From positions 1,883,501 through 1,947,500 of the forward strand of contig NZ_CP127247.1 in NCBI RefSeq assembly GCF_030285785.1: a DNA stretch of 64,000 bases. The letters are read 5' to 3'. Origin of the DNA: Parasedimentitalea psychrophila. Its GTDB lineage: Bacteria > Pseudomonadota > Alphaproteobacteria > Rhodobacterales > Rhodobacteraceae. Position numbers and translations under genes: made by a program. The notes beneath the pieces were generated by a model, which saw nothing but the letters and a program-made list of their open reading frames with translations, made no database searches and was not told the origin of the DNA. Of the stretch, positions 17,069 through 27,058 are shown in pieces (the stretch's first letter is position 1; each line of letters starts with the position of its first letter).

Positions 17069-18334
17069 TTAGCGGAGCGCCCGACCTTTCAGGATGGCGC
17101 TGGCCCCAAAGCGGCTGCGAATCGCGTCCGTCGCCCGTTCGGCCTTGGCCCGTTGGGCGGCCTGAGGGTCCAGAAGGTCACCGGTAATATCCGCCTGGGA
17201 TTCAGGCACCAGATCAGAGATGCCGCAGCCAAGCAGTCGATAGGGCCCCTGATCGCCGACCTGATCCAGCAGATCCCGCGCGGTGCGGTAAATCACTTCG
17301 GCCATCTGAGTGGCATCGCGCAGGGATAGGCGCCGGGTCAGCGCAGAATGGTTGGCGCGCTTCAGCTTAAGTGTGACCACGCGCCCCGCCAAGTGTTTGG
17401 CTTTCGCCCGGCCCGATACTTTTTCGGCTAGCCGCCACAAATGACCATCGAGTATTTCGATATTGGCGGTGTCCTCATTGAATGTGGTTTCATTGGTGAT
17501 GGATTTCATCGGCGTATTGGCTGAAACGCGGCGCCGGTCCTCGCCGCGGGCCAGATGCCACAGGCGATCGCCCATTGATCCAAAGCGCGCCGCCAGATCG
17601 CGGCGCTCCCAGCGCAGCAGATCCGCAAATATCCGGATCCCGGCCTGGTCCAGGCTGGCCTGTGCTGCGGGGCCGATGCCCCAGATCAAGCCCACGGGCT
17701 TGTCATAAAGAAAGGCGCCGGTCTCGGCTTTGCCAATCACCGAATATCCACGCGGTTTGTCCAGATCCGAGGCCACCTTGGCGAGGAATTTGTTGTGGGA
17801 CAAGCCGATGGATCCGGTAATCCCCAGTTCATCCTTCATCCGCTTCACCAGCCGCGCCAGCATTACTGCCGGGGGCGCGCCGTGCAGCTGCTCGGTGCCG
17901 CTCAGATCCATAAAGGCCTCGTCCAGCGACAGCGGCTCAACATCCGGCGTCAATTCATCCATCATTGCGCGGATCTGACGTGAGACTTCGACATAGGCCT
18001 CCATACGCGGTTTGATCACCACTGCAGTGGGGCACAGCTTCAGCGCCTGGAACATTGGCATTGCCGAGCGGACGCCGCGAATGCGGGCGACATAGCAGGC
18101 GGTGGACACCACCCCGCGCTTACCGCCGCCGATGATCAACGGCTTGTCGGCCAGATCGGGGTTGTCGCGCTTTTCCACGCTGGCAAAAAATGCGTCGCAA
18201 TCCATATGGGCAATGTTCAGCGCGAACAGTTCGTCATGCGCCTTCACCCTTGGGCTGCCGCAGTGCGGGCAGCGTCGCGCCGGCGCGATCTGGCTCAGGC
18301 AATCTCGGCATATGGCAGGCATGGTGGGGCTCAT
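17069..18334 (-). CDS. dinB: DNA polymerase IV (Y family) with N-terminal zinc ribbon
   Basis: 421 aa translesion polymerase. Catalytic carboxylates lie in HMDCDAFFASVE and SLDEAFMD; VSTACYVAR, GIGLSHNKFLAK-like and WGIGP motifs are typical of DinB. Unusual for E. coli-type DinB, residues 9-25 (CRDCLSQIAPARRCPHCG) form a CxxC...CxxC zinc ribbon before the palm domain, a known alphaproteobacterial variant. Start ATG 18334; ATG four codons later is possible. The canonical C-terminal beta-clamp peptide is not obvious. Confidence 0.93.
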   Translation of the reverse strand: MSPTMPAICRDCLSQIAPARRCPHCGSPRVKAHDELFALNIAHMDCDAFFASVEKRDNPDLADKPLIIGGGKRGVVSTACYVARIRGVRSAMPMFQALKLCPTAVVIKPRMEAYVEVSRQIRAMMDELTPDVEPLSLDEAFMDLSGTEQLHGAPPAVMLARLVKRMKDELGITGSIGLSHNKFLAKVASDLDKPRGYSVIGKAETGAFLYDKPVGLIWGIGPAAQASLDQAGIRIFADLLRWERRDLAARFGSMGDRLWHLARGEDRRRVSANTPMKSITNETTFNEDTANIEILDGHLWRLAEKVSGRAKAKHLAGRVVTLKLKRANHSALTRRLSLRDATQMAEVIYRTARDLLDQVGDQGPYRLLGCGISDLVPESQADITGDLLDPQAAQRAKAERATDAIRSRFGASAILKGRALR

Positions 18335-18499
18335 TTGGGCGCTGGTGGGTCTGGATCTGGCGTCTGTGGCTGCAGTCTAGCCTGTTGGCCAGGTATTGTC
18401 TTTATCTGGCAGCCAGATCAATCCGCTGGCGGTGCCGCATTTCGCAATCCAGTTGCAAGAGTATCTTGAGGAGGCTGAGACCTGAGCCCAAAGAAAAAG

Positions 18500-18520
18500 C
18501 CCCCGCTGCTGAGGCGGGGG
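18500..18520 (-). terminator. orphan minus-strand terminator
   Basis: CCCCCGC (18500-18506) / GCGGGGG (18514-18520); read on the minus strand it runs into CTTTTTCTTT. It lies 324 nt beyond the pyrF stop and upstream of dinB, so it may end either pyrF mRNA or an unannotated small RNA. Confidence 0.65.
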
Positions 18521-18843
18521 TATAGTCACGGACCTCAGGAAGAGAGCCCGTAGGGGAGTGTCTTACTTTGACGATCTTCTATTTTCGGCAAATCACAAAG
18601 GCTGGAATGTTAGCCAGCGCAATTGAGAGTCATAAATGTGCCTTTGTCGGCACAGGGACAATTTGGCGCGCTTTTGCGGCCGGTTATTCGATTTTTCGTT
18701 TACAGTAAGGAGGTTGACCTGACGTCAACTCTCTTTTTGACAGCCTGAACCGCAAATGATGCTGGTTTTGCGGAAAGTTTTTATTCTGCTGATAAAATGT
18801 GCAGCTGCCCGATATCACGGGCAAGCTGTCATTTTTTGCGCCC
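18521..18843. other. 323-nt non-coding region, possible small RNA
   Basis: No convincing ORF. Besides the terminator at its left edge, a plus-strand hairpin GTTGAC (18713-18718) / GTCAAC (18724-18729) is followed by TCTCTTTTT, i.e. a second terminator-like structure facing the other way. The stretch is more AT-rich than its neighbours. Two inward and outward terminator-like signals without a gene suggest one or two small transcripts (inference). Confidence 0.3.
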
Positions 18844-19563
18844 TCAGCCCTGGTTTAAAGGGCTGGCCGCTGTGTTTCTCATTTCATCCAGAATAGCCAG
18901 GGCAGCGGCCTGCGGATCTTTGGCTTGCCAGATGGGGCGCCCAACAACGATGTGATCCACGCCATCTGCAATGGCACTGGCCGGGGTTGCCACCCGTTTC
19001 TGATCGCCCAGATCGGCGCCTGCGGGACGGACGCCGGGGGTGACGATCAGGCGGCCCTCTGCCTCGGGCAGGGCGCGGATCACTGCGGCCTCTTGGGGCG
19101 AGGCAATAACGCCGTCGGCTCCGGCGGCAAAGGCATTGCCGGCCCGTTCCAGCACCAGATCCTTAATAGCCCCGTCTTTGATCAGCGCGCCGTCCAGATC
19201 CTGCCGGTCCAGCGAGGTCAGGATGGTCACCGCCAGGATTTTCATATCACTGCCCGCAGCGCCCTGCTTGGCGGCGGACACCACATAGGGGTCGCCATGC
19301 ACTGTCAGGAAATCGAGATCAAACTGCGCCAGTCCGCGAACCGCTTTCTCAACGGTGGCGCCGATGTCGAACAGTTTCATGTCCAGGAAAATGCGCTTGC
19401 CCATCTCGTGCTTCAGCTCGTTGGCCAGCGCCAGTCCGCCGCCTGTCAACATGCCCAGACCAATCTTGTAGAACGATACGGCATCGCCCAGCTGTTCGGC
19501 CAGTTGCAGGCCTTGCACAGCGTTGGGGACATCCATTGCAACAATCAGGCGGTCGTCGGACAT
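18844..19563 (-). CDS. pyrF: orotidine 5'-phosphate decarboxylase
   Basis: 239 aa, last step of UMP synthesis (OMP to UMP plus CO2). The catalytic DMKLFDI tetrad segment, TVHGDPY, TPGVRP and VVGRPIW phosphate-gripper motifs are present. ATG 19563 starts MSDDRLIVAMDVPN. Usual family length. No adjacent pyrimidine genes. Confidence 0.97.
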   Translation of the reverse strand: MSDDRLIVAMDVPNAVQGLQLAEQLGDAVSFYKIGLGMLTGGGLALANELKHEMGKRIFLDMKLFDIGATVEKAVRGLAQFDLDFLTVHGDPYVVSAAKQGAAGSDMKILAVTILTSLDRQDLDGALIKDGAIKDLVLERAGNAFAAGADGVIASPQEAAVIRALPEAEGRLIVTPGVRPAGADLGDQKRVATPASAIADGVDHIVVGRPIWQAKDPQAAALAILDEMRNTAASPLNQG

Positions 19564-19652
19564 GGGGAAAGCTCCGGGTGTGATGGGGGTTGCGCCTGTC
19601 TAAGGTCAGCGGCGATCCAGCACAAGGGCCTAGGATTTGTCGAGTTTTTGGA

Positions 19653-19901
19653 TCAGTGGCGCTGCCGCAATTGGCCCACCAGTCTGAGGTCCGGCTGCCC
19701 TGACCGACTGCCGGGCATTGGCTGCAACTGAGCGATGGCCGCGCTGGTGAACTGCGATGCGGCCGTGTTTCGCTTGGGCAGGGTAATCTGACAATACAGG
19801 CTGACGCCTCGATAGCTCATCGAGAGCGATGCGTTGGCGCGGCGGCGGGCGCTATTGGCGCCATTGCGGTGCTGAGCGGGCTGAGTTTTGGGAGCAAGCA
19901 T
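19653..19901 (-). CDS. small basic hypothetical protein (82 aa)
   Basis: Not recognised. The frame is open up to 20087 but only the ATG at 19901 has a strong ribosome-binding site (CGGAGG, 5 nt spacing), giving MLAPKTQPAQHRNG... with many Arg, Gln and Ser, no membrane segment and one Cys. The segment SMSYRGVSLYC recalls the start of small DUF4278-type proteins, but the match is too weak to name it. It sits between pyrF and clpB, divergent from clpB. Confidence 0.45.
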   Translation of the reverse strand: MLAPKTQPAQHRNGANSARRRANASLSMSYRGVSLYCQITLPKRNTAASQFTSAAIAQLQPMPGSRSGQPDLRLVGQLRQRH

Positions 19902-20025
19902 GAGGGCCTCCGGCTGTGATTCTCTAAAATTCTCATAAAATGCCGGCGAAACTATGGCGGTGATCGGGGGCAGCCGGCATTGATTTTTGTAAGTGAAATT
20001 CTCATCATTTCCGGGGATTATGCCC

Positions 20026-20054
20026 CTTGAACAGATGGCAACACTACCCACATT
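20026..20054 (+). promoter_or_regulatory. candidate heat-shock (RpoH) promoter of clpB
   Basis: CTTGAA (20026-20031), 15 nt, then CCCACATT (20047-20054), about 77 nt before the clpB start. This fits the alphaproteobacterial sigma-32 pattern CTTGAA / CCCCAT-like and the known heat induction of clpB. Confidence 0.5.
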
Positions 20055-20130
20055 GATGCAGAGGCCCAGATCGGGGCGTGCCGCCAAGCGGGCGTTTCAA
20101 ATAACCGGGCGCTTATAAAAGGAGAGACAG

Positions 20131-22749
20131 ATGGACTTGAACAAGTTCACCGAGCGGGCACGCGGTTTTGTGCAGGCCGCTCAGACTATTGCGGTGCGTG
20201 AAGAGCATCAGCGACTGGTTCCTGAACACATTCTAAAAGCATTGATGGATGACGACCAGGGGCTGGCCAGCAATCTGATCAGCCGGGCTGGCGGCGAGCC
20301 GTCGCGGGTGGTGGACTCGCTGGAAACCGCGTTGTCGAAACACGCCAAGGTCAGCGGCGATGGCAGCCAGATCTATCTGGATGGCCAGACCGCCAAGGTG
20401 CTGGCCGAGGCCGAGAAGCTGGCCTCCAAGGCTGGCGATAGCTTTGTCCCGGTTGAACGGGTGCTGATGGCGCTGTGTATGGTGAAATCCAAGGCCAAGG
20501 ATGCGCTGGATGCCGGGGGTGTCTCTGCGCAAAAGCTGAACGAGGCGATCAACGATATCCGCAAGGGCCGCACTGCTGACAGTGCCAGCGCCGAAGACGG
20601 CTATGAGGCGCTGAAGAAATACGCCCATGACCTGACCGAGGCGGCACGCCAGGGCAAGATTGACCCGATCATTGGCCGCGACGAGGAAATCCGCCGCGCC
20701 ATGCAGGTGCTGTCGCGCCGCACCAAGAACAACCCGGTGCTGATCGGCGAACCCGGCGTTGGTAAAACCGCCATCGCCGAGGGCATGGCGCTGCGCATCG
20801 TCAATGGCGATGTGCCGGAATCCTTACGCGACAAGCAACTGCTGTCGCTGGACATGGGGGCGCTGATTGCCGGTGCCAAATACCGGGGCGAGTTTGAGGA
20901 ACGGCTCAAGGCGGTCTTGACCGAGGTGACCGAGGCCAATGGTGAAATCCTGCTGTTCATCGACGAAATGCACACGCTGGTTGGCGCGGGTAAGGGCGAC
21001 GGCGCGATGGATGCGGCCAACCTGATCAAACCGGCGCTGGCGCGCGGTGAATTGCACTGTATCGGCGCCACCACGCTGGATGAATACCGCAAATACGTCG
21101 AGAAAGACGCCGCCCTGGCGCGTCGGTTCCAGCCAGTGGTGATCTCTGAGCCCACGGTTGAGGACACCATCTCGATCCTGCGCGGCATCAAAGAGAAATA
21201 TGAACTGCATCACGGGGTGCGGATCTCGGACGCGGCGCTGGTGGCGGCGGCCACTCTGTCGAACCGCTATATCACCGACCGCTTTCTGCCGGACAAGGCC
21301 ATCGACCTGATGGACGAGGCCGCCAGCCGTCTGCGGATGGAGGTCGACAGCAAACCCGAAGAGCTGGACCAACTGGATCGTCAGATCCTGCAAATGCAGA
21401 TCGAGGGCGAAGCTCTGCGGATGGAAGATGACGCCGCCTCCAAGGACCGGCTGGAAACGCTGGAGCTGGATCTGTCCGCATTGCAGGACCGCAGTGCCGA
21501 GATGACGGCGCAGTGGCAGGCGGAACGGGACAAACTGGCCGGCGCCCGCGACATCAAAGAGCTGCTGGAAAAGGCCCGCGCCGAGCTGGAAATCGCCAAG
21601 CGCGAGGCCAATCTCGCCAAGGCGGGGGAGCTGTCTTACGGCGTCATCCCCGAGCTGGAAAAACAGCTGGCGCAGGCTGAGGGCCGCGAAGACAGCGAGC
21701 GATTGGTCGCCGAAGCGGTGCGCCCGGAACAGATCGCTGCGGTGGTCGAGCGCTGGACCGGTATCCCCACCTCGAAAATGCTCGAAGGCGACCGCGAGAA
21801 ACTGCTGCGGATGGAGGATGCGCTGCATGGCCGGGTGATTGGCCAGCACGACGCGGTCACTGCCGTCGCCAATGCGGTGCGCCGTGCGCGGGCGGGCCTG
21901 AACGACGAAGGCCGCCCGCTGGGCTCCTTCCTGTTCCTTGGCCCCACAGGTGTCGGTAAAACCGAGCTGACCAAGGCGGTGGCCGAGTTCCTGTTCGACG
22001 ACGAACATGCCATGGTGCGCATCGACATGTCGGAATACATGGAGAAACACTCGGTCTCGCGCCTGATCGGCGCGCCTCCGGGCTATGTCGGCTATGACGA
22101 GGGTGGATCGCTGACCGAGGCGGTGCGCCGTCGCCCCTATCAGGTGGTGCTGTTTGACGAGGTCGAAAAGGCGCACCCGGATGTGTTCAACGTGCTGTTG
22201 CAGGTGCTCGACGACGGGGTGCTGACCGATGGTCAGGGCCGCACCGTTGATTTCAAGCAGACGCTGATCGTGCTGACCTCGAACCTTGGCGCTCAGGCGC
22301 TGAGCCAACTGCCAGACGGGGCTGATGCCTCGGAGGCGCGTCACCATGTGATGGAGGCGGTACGCGGGCACTTCCGCCCCGAGTTCCTGAACCGTCTGGA
22401 TGAAACCATCATCTTTGACCGGCTCAAGCGCGAGGATATGGACGGTATCGTTGATATCCAACTGGGCCGGCTAGTCAAACGTCTGGCTGAGCGCAAGATC
22501 ACCCTGCAGCTGGACGAGGAGGCCAAGACCTGGCTGGCGGATGAAGGCTATGACCCGGTGTTTGGTGCTCGGCCGCTGAAACGGGTGATCCAACGCGCGC
22601 TGCAGAACTCGCTGGCCGAAATGCTGCTGGGCGGCGATGTCAAAGATGGCGACACCGTGCCGGTCTCGGCCGGCCCCGAAGGTCTGATCATCGGCGACCG
22701 CCTTGGCAGTACCAACCGCCCCAAACCGGACGACGCGGTGGTGCATTAA
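20131..22749 (+). CDS. clpB: ATP-dependent chaperone ClpB
   Basis: 872 aa hexameric AAA+ disaggregase that works with DnaK. Order: N-terminal Clp domain (1-145), NBD1 with Walker A GEPGVGKT and Walker B LLFIDEMH, the coiled-coil middle domain (about 410-525), NBD2 with GPTGVGKT and the D2-small domain. AGGAGAGAC precedes the ATG. Full family length, no anomalies. Likely monocistronic: heat-shock-type promoter upstream and a terminator downstream. Confidence 0.98.
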   Translation: MDLNKFTERARGFVQAAQTIAVREEHQRLVPEHILKALMDDDQGLASNLISRAGGEPSRVVDSLETALSKHAKVSGDGSQIYLDGQTAKVLAEAEKLASKAGDSFVPVERVLMALCMVKSKAKDALDAGGVSAQKLNEAINDIRKGRTADSASAEDGYEALKKYAHDLTEAARQGKIDPIIGRDEEIRRAMQVLSRRTKNNPVLIGEPGVGKTAIAEGMALRIVNGDVPESLRDKQLLSLDMGALIAGAKYRGEFEERLKAVLTEVTEANGEILLFIDEMHTLVGAGKGDGAMDAANLIKPALARGELHCIGATTLDEYRKYVEKDAALARRFQPVVISEPTVEDTISILRGIKEKYELHHGVRISDAALVAAATLSNRYITDRFLPDKAIDLMDEAASRLRMEVDSKPEELDQLDRQILQMQIEGEALRMEDDAASKDRLETLELDLSALQDRSAEMTAQWQAERDKLAGARDIKELLEKARAELEIAKREANLAKAGELSYGVIPELEKQLAQAEGREDSERLVAEAVRPEQIAAVVERWTGIPTSKMLEGDREKLLRMEDALHGRVIGQHDAVTAVANAVRRARAGLNDEGRPLGSFLFLGPTGVGKTELTKAVAEFLFDDEHAMVRIDMSEYMEKHSVSRLIGAPPGYVGYDEGGSLTEAVRRRPYQVVLFDEVEKAHPDVFNVLLQVLDDGVLTDGQGRTVDFKQTLIVLTSNLGAQALSQLPDGADASEARHHVMEAVRGHFRPEFLNRLDETIIFDRLKREDMDGIVDIQLGRLVKRLAERKITLQLDEEAKTWLADEGYDPVFGARPLKRVIQRALQNSLAEMLLGGDVKDGDTVPVSAGPEGLIIGDRLGSTNRPKPDDAVVH

Positions 22750-22757
22750 ACAAGAAC

Positions 22758-22785
22758 AGGCCCGTCAGAAATGGCGGGCCTTTTT
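22758..22785 (+). terminator. terminator of clpB
   Basis: AGGCCCG (22758-22764) / CGGGCCT (22775-22781) followed by a T run to 22785, 9 nt past the clpB stop. Confidence 0.85.
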
Positions 22786-22889
22786 GCGGTGAGGGTGCTG
22801 TGCTGGTGACAGTTTCTGTCATCAGGGGGGTGTTATCGTGATCCCAAGTCCTCCGTTGGGCACGATCTTCATAACCGCAGGTACCACAC

Positions 22890-23363
22890 GTGATACATCA
22901 TCAACGAACACGCGATATCCAAGCCACTCCTGACGCCGTATGGGCGATCATCGGTCGCTACATGCACATAGACGAGTTTGCACCACTGGTGAAATCCGTC
23001 GAGGCGCTTACCAATGGCGCCGATGGGATCGGCTCAAAACGGCGCTGTCATTTCGACGATGGCAACTCGGTGGTAGAAGAGGTGACCGCGTGGGAGGTCA
23101 ATCGCAGGTATCGCGTCCGTTTGTCGGAAATGGATGCGATGCCTCTTCATGAATGCCACGCCGAACTGTCGCTCACTCCAATGCTGAACGGGCAGACACG
23201 GGTGATATGGAGCATGGACTACCGGGTGAAGTTCGGACCTTTAGGATGGCTGTTGGGGCAGACCATGATGAAAATGATGATGGGCAAGATCCTGGACGGT
23301 AACCTCAAGGGCCTTGCCGACAGGGTTCGCTCAAACCGGGTTGGATCTGCACTGGCCAGCTAG
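22890..23363 (+). CDS. SRPBCC (START-like) family protein
   Basis: 157 aa with the helix-grip pattern of polyketide-cyclase/START proteins: RDIQATPDAVWAIIGRY at the start, then VVEEVTAW and a C-terminal amphipathic helix (GWLLGQTMMKMMMGKILDGNLKGLADRV). These proteins bind hydrophobic ligands; no catalytic function can be inferred. Start is GTG 22890, without a strong ribosome-binding site. Upstream at 22806-22821 is a small palindrome TGACAG-TTT-CTGTCA of unknown role. Confidence 0.8.
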   Translation: MIHHQRTRDIQATPDAVWAIIGRYMHIDEFAPLVKSVEALTNGADGIGSKRRCHFDDGNSVVEEVTAWEVNRRYRVRLSEMDAMPLHECHAELSLTPMLNGQTRVIWSMDYRVKFGPLGWLLGQTMMKMMMGKILDGNLKGLADRVRSNRVGSALAS

Positions 23364-23814
23364 TACCACTTCGCCCGAACCAGCGAGACGAGGGCGCAAA
23401 GTGCTCTCTTGTCTTGCCAAAGGGACCAAAGCGGCGGCTGTCTGGGACCTTACCCCACCGCACGCCCTGATCACCGCAGTTTTATCTCTGACCCCCATAC
23501 TGCCCGGCAATCGCGATTACCGCTGGGATTCACATCCCCGGCACAGGAACAGGGCCTAGCGTTGTACCGCGGGCGCTATGGGATGCATCTACGCACGGGG
23601 GATAAAATCCCCGTCCAAACCCGCTCTGGCGACGTCGCCACTCGTAACCAACACAGGCGCCGACACAGGCAGTCAAGACAGTACAAATATCCACCACAAC
23701 CCGATGGGCCAGTGGCTCAGCCGGGCGCTTCGGCGTGGCTGCGTGTAAGTGGGGGGCATTGATGCCATCCGTTTGGCTGTGGCCAATGCTGCCGCTCTTC
23801 CTATATTTAGCGAT
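23364..23814. other. 451-nt gap, no gene seen
   Basis: Several overlapping short frames are open but none has a ribosome-binding site or recognisable product. A hairpin ACGGGG..ATAAAAT..CCCCGT lies at about 23595-23615. Confidence 0.4.
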
Positions 23815-24486
23815 ATGTCCAACCAACAAGAAAACTCTCACCAATCCAGCCCCCGCCGCTCTGTTTTTGCCGCCGCCGTTCTGCTTCTCATATTCGGGAG
23901 CGCGCTGGGCTTCGTGGTGAGTAAATATTCCCTGACCCCGGACGAGCTGGCGCAGCAGTTGCGGGCCCTTGGCGCCTGGGCTCCGGTGGCGGTGATCGTG
24001 CTGATGATCCTGCACAGCTTTGTGCCGTTCCCGGCCGAGATCCTGGCGATTTGTGCCGGGGCGGTGTTTGGCACCGTTATGGGCAGTGTGCTGATCTGGA
24101 TTGGCGCCATGCTGGGGGCGCTTGCCGCCTTTGGTCTGTCGCGCAAGCTGGGGCAGAGGGTTATTCTCGGATGGCTGGCACCGGCCCAGGCCCAGCGACT
24201 GAACGATTGGACCCAGGACCGGGGGGCGCTTGCCCTGTTGATCAGCCGCTTCATTCCGGTGATTGCCTTTAACCTGATCAACTATGCCGCTGGCCTGACT
24301 AGGGTGCGATTGTGGACCTTTGTCTGGACCACTGGCCTGGGCATCGTGCCGTTTACCGTGATGCTGGCCTATCTTGGGGCGCAGATGAAGGAGCTGAGCT
24401 GGCCAATGCTGCTGATTGTTTCGGCTGTTGGGGTGATCTTGGTCTGTGGGTTGCACCACTGGGCCAAGCTCCGGCGATGGATCTGA
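23815..24486 (+). CDS. TVP38/TMEM64 family (DedA-like) membrane protein
   Basis: About 223 aa with five to six membrane segments. The core SFVPFPAEILAICAGAVFG...LGAALGA-like and the later RFIPVIAFNLINYAAGLTR are the VTT/SNARE-associated domain signatures. Start is uncertain; ATG 23815 (MSNQQENSHQ) gives a short polar N-terminus before the first helix, while the frame opens at 23749. DedA-superfamily proteins act in lipid or ion homeostasis; exact role unknown. Confidence 0.85.
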   Translation: MSNQQENSHQSSPRRSVFAAAVLLLIFGSALGFVVSKYSLTPDELAQQLRALGAWAPVAVIVLMILHSFVPFPAEILAICAGAVFGTVMGSVLIWIGAMLGALAAFGLSRKLGQRVILGWLAPAQAQRLNDWTQDRGALALLISRFIPVIAFNLINYAAGLTRVRLWTFVWTTGLGIVPFTVMLAYLGAQMKELSWPMLLIVSAVGVILVCGLHHWAKLRRWI

Positions 24487-24593
24487 TCCCGCCCTGCGGC
24501 AACATTGGCTTGCGCAGGCCGGCGATCGCGCTCAACATCAAACCCATCTTCGGCACCTAACAGGCCCCACATTTACTATACAGGAGATCGCGC

Positions 24594-26087
24594 ATGGATT
24601 TTGCTGCAAACGTTATCGAGTTTATGGCGCTGGGCTTTGTCTTTCTTCTCGGCGCAATTGCGGTCTGTGTTGCGGGGCTGTTTGTGGTGGACCGGTTGCA
24701 AACCAGCGATGCTATCCGGCGCAACTATCCGGTGATCGGGCGCTTTCGGCATCTGTTCAGCGAGCTGGGTGAGTTCTTTCGCCAGTATTTCTTTGCCATG
24801 GACCGCGAGGAGCTGCCGTTCAACCGCGCACAGCGCGATTGGGTAAAGCGGGCCTCGTTGGGGGCGGACAATACCATCGCCTTTGGCTCAACCCGCAATA
24901 CTAACGTGCCGGGCACGCCAATCTTTGTGAATGCGCCGTTTCCACCACTGGATGATGAAAGTGCCCGCACCACACCTTTGCAGATAGGCCCGACGGCGCG
25001 CATCCCCTATCTGGCGCCGTCGATCTTTAATATCTCAGGGATGAGCTTTGGTGCCATTTCCAAACCCGCCGTACAGGCGCTGAGCCGGGGCGCCAAACAG
25101 GCTGGGGTCTGGCTGAACACCGGTGAGGGCGGGCTTAGCCCGTTTCATCTTGAGGGTGGTTGCGACATCGTGTTTCAGATCGGCACTGCCAAATACGGCG
25201 TGCGCAGCGATCAGGGCGGGTTATGCGATGATAAGCTGAAGCAGGTTGCCGCCCATGACTCGGTGCGGATGTTTGAACTTAAACTGTCGCAGGGGGCCAA
25301 GCCGGGCAAGGGCGGCATCCTGCCAGCCGCCAAGGTGACCGAGGAGATCGCCGCCATTCGCGGGATTGCTGCCGGGCAGGCCAGCCTGTCGCCCAACCGT
25401 CACCCGGAAATGGAGAATTTTGGCGATCTGCTGGATATGATCAGTCACATCCGTTTGGTGACGGGCAAGCCGGTAGGGATCAAAACCGTTGTCGGTTCTG
25501 AGGCGGTCATGCGCCAGCTGTTTGAATGCATTGTGGCACGCGGCGATGAGGCCGCCCCGGACTTCATCACCATTGATGGCGGCGAGGGCGGCACTGGCGC
25601 GGCGCCGATGCCGCTGATTGATCTGGTCGGCATGTCGGTGCGCGAGGCGCTGCCGATGGTGGCCAACCTGCGCGATGAACATGGGCTGAAAGACCGGATC
25701 CGGCTGATTTCATCCGGTAAGCTGGTCAACCCCGGTGATGTGGCCTGGGCGCTGGCGGCGGGGGCCGACTTTGTCACCTCGGCGCGCGGCTTCATGTTTG
25801 CGCTGGGCTGCATTCAGGCGCTGAAATGTAATCGCAACACCTGCCCAACCGGTGTCACCACCCATGATCCCCGGTTCCAAAAGGGGCTGGTGGTCGCGGA
25901 CAAATATACCCGTGTTGCCAAATATGCCCGCGAGATCATCCACGAGGTGGAGATCATCGCCCACTCGGTCGGGGTGGCCGAGCCACGCCAGATCCACCGC
26001 CGCCATGTGCGCATCATGATGGAGGGCGGGCGCTCCCGCCCGATGAACGAGCTGATGCCAGGTTACAGTTCCGTCGCTGAATTGTGA
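24594..26087 (+). CDS. FMN-binding glutamate-synthase family protein
   Basis: 497 aa with a single N-terminal membrane segment (about 8-34), then a glutamate-synthase central barrel domain: GMSFGAISKPAVQALSRGAK, GEGGTGAAP and the cysteine cluster C-x5-C-x4-C in CIQALKCNRNTCPTG that binds a 3Fe-4S cluster. Lacks the amidotransferase domain, so it is not a complete glutamate synthase. AGGAGATCGC precedes ATG. Homologues are widespread as membrane-anchored flavoproteins of unknown substrate. Confidence 0.88.
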   Translation: MDFAANVIEFMALGFVFLLGAIAVCVAGLFVVDRLQTSDAIRRNYPVIGRFRHLFSELGEFFRQYFFAMDREELPFNRAQRDWVKRASLGADNTIAFGSTRNTNVPGTPIFVNAPFPPLDDESARTTPLQIGPTARIPYLAPSIFNISGMSFGAISKPAVQALSRGAKQAGVWLNTGEGGLSPFHLEGGCDIVFQIGTAKYGVRSDQGGLCDDKLKQVAAHDSVRMFELKLSQGAKPGKGGILPAAKVTEEIAAIRGIAAGQASLSPNRHPEMENFGDLLDMISHIRLVTGKPVGIKTVVGSEAVMRQLFECIVARGDEAAPDFITIDGGEGGTGAAPMPLIDLVGMSVREALPMVANLRDEHGLKDRIRLISSGKLVNPGDVAWALAAGADFVTSARGFMFALGCIQALKCNRNTCPTGVTTHDPRFQKGLVVADKYTRVAKYAREIIHEVEIIAHSVGVAEPRQIHRRHVRIMMEGGRSRPMNELMPGYSSVAEL

Positions 26088-26155
26088 CAGGATATGTTTT
26101 GGTTGTTTAGTCCGTTGTGGGTATCTCTGGGAAAACGAGATTTAAGGAGCCCCAA

Positions 26156-27058
26156 ATGGCCTATCGCTGGACCAATGACCTGACCCATGATGATGTCACC
26201 TCTCAGAGTGCCTTTCTGAACCGCCGTCAGATCATGGCGGGCATGGCCGGATTGGGGCTTGGCGCCATGGCTGGCGGTGCTCAGGCCCAGGAGGCGCTGC
26301 AGCCCAACAGCTGGGACGAGGTCACCAGCTATAACAATTTCTATGAGTTCGGCACCGGCAAGGATGACCCGGCGGACAACGCCCATCTGCTCACCACCTC
26401 GCCGTGGAGCGTCACCATTGACGGTCTGGTGGATCGCCCCGGCGCCTATGACTTCAAGGACATCCTGTCTGAGATGACAATAGAAGAGCGGATCTACCGC
26501 TTTCGCTGCGTCGAGGCCTGGTCGATGGTGGTGCCCTGGAACGGCTTTGAGCTGGCAGATCTGCTGGCCATGGCCGGAGTGCAGGACAGTGCCAAATACG
26601 TCGCTTTTGAAACCCTGTACCGACCTGATGAGATGCCCGGCACCGCCTACCGGGTGCTCGACTGGCCCTACCGCGAGGGCCTGCGTCTGGACGAGGCAAT
26701 GAACCCGCTGACGTTGATGGCCACCGGCATCTTTGGCAAGGATCTGCCCAATCAGAACGGTGCGCCACTGCGTCTGGTGGTGCCGTGGAAATACGGCTTC
26801 AAGTCAATCAAATCGATTGTCCGCATTACCCTGAGTGATCAGCAGCCACCAACCAGCTGGAACATGTCCAATTCCCGCGAGTATGGTTTCTACAGCAACG
26901 TCAACCCGCAGGTGTCCCATCCGCGCTGGAGCCAGTCCTCTGAGCGCCGGATCGGCGGCGGCCTGTTTTCCAAGCGCCAGCCAACCCTGATGTTCAATGG
27001 CTACGAGGGCGAGGTCGCGTCCATGTATGACGGCATGGATCTGGCGGAATTCATTTGA
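26156..27058 (+). CDS. msrP: protein-methionine-sulfoxide reductase catalytic subunit MsrP
   Basis: 300 aa periplasmic molybdoenzyme that repairs oxidised methionines. ATG 26156 follows AAGGAG. A Tat signal is visible ([17 protein letters not shown]...AQA). The molybdenum-ligating cysteine lies in [11 protein letters not shown], and [13 protein letters not shown] is the family hallmark. Coupled by TGATG overlap to msrQ, which supplies electrons from the inner membrane. Confidence 0.96.
   Translation: MAYRWTNDLTHDDVTSQSAFLNRRQIMAGMAGLGLGAMAGGAQAQEALQPNSWDEVTSYNNFYEFGTGKDDPADNAHLLTTSPWSVTIDGLVDRPGAYDFKDILSEMTIEERIYRFRCVEAWSMVVPWNGFELADLLAMAGVQDSAKYVAFETLYRPDEMPGTAYRVLDWPYREGLRLDEAMNPLTLMATGIFGKDLPNQNGAPLRLVVPWKYGFKSIKSIVRITLSDQQPPTSWNMSNSREYGFYSNVNPQVSHPRWSQSSERRIGGGLFSKRQPTLMFNGYEGEVASMYDGMDLAEFI

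Noticed and set aside
20824-22461. 545-codon minus-strand frame opposite clpB
   Set aside because: GC-rich antisense shadow of clpB without recognisable domains.
24594-26087. Complete glutamate synthase large subunit
   Set aside because: Lacks the N-terminal amidotransferase and C-terminal GXGXG domains; only the FMN/synthase part is present.
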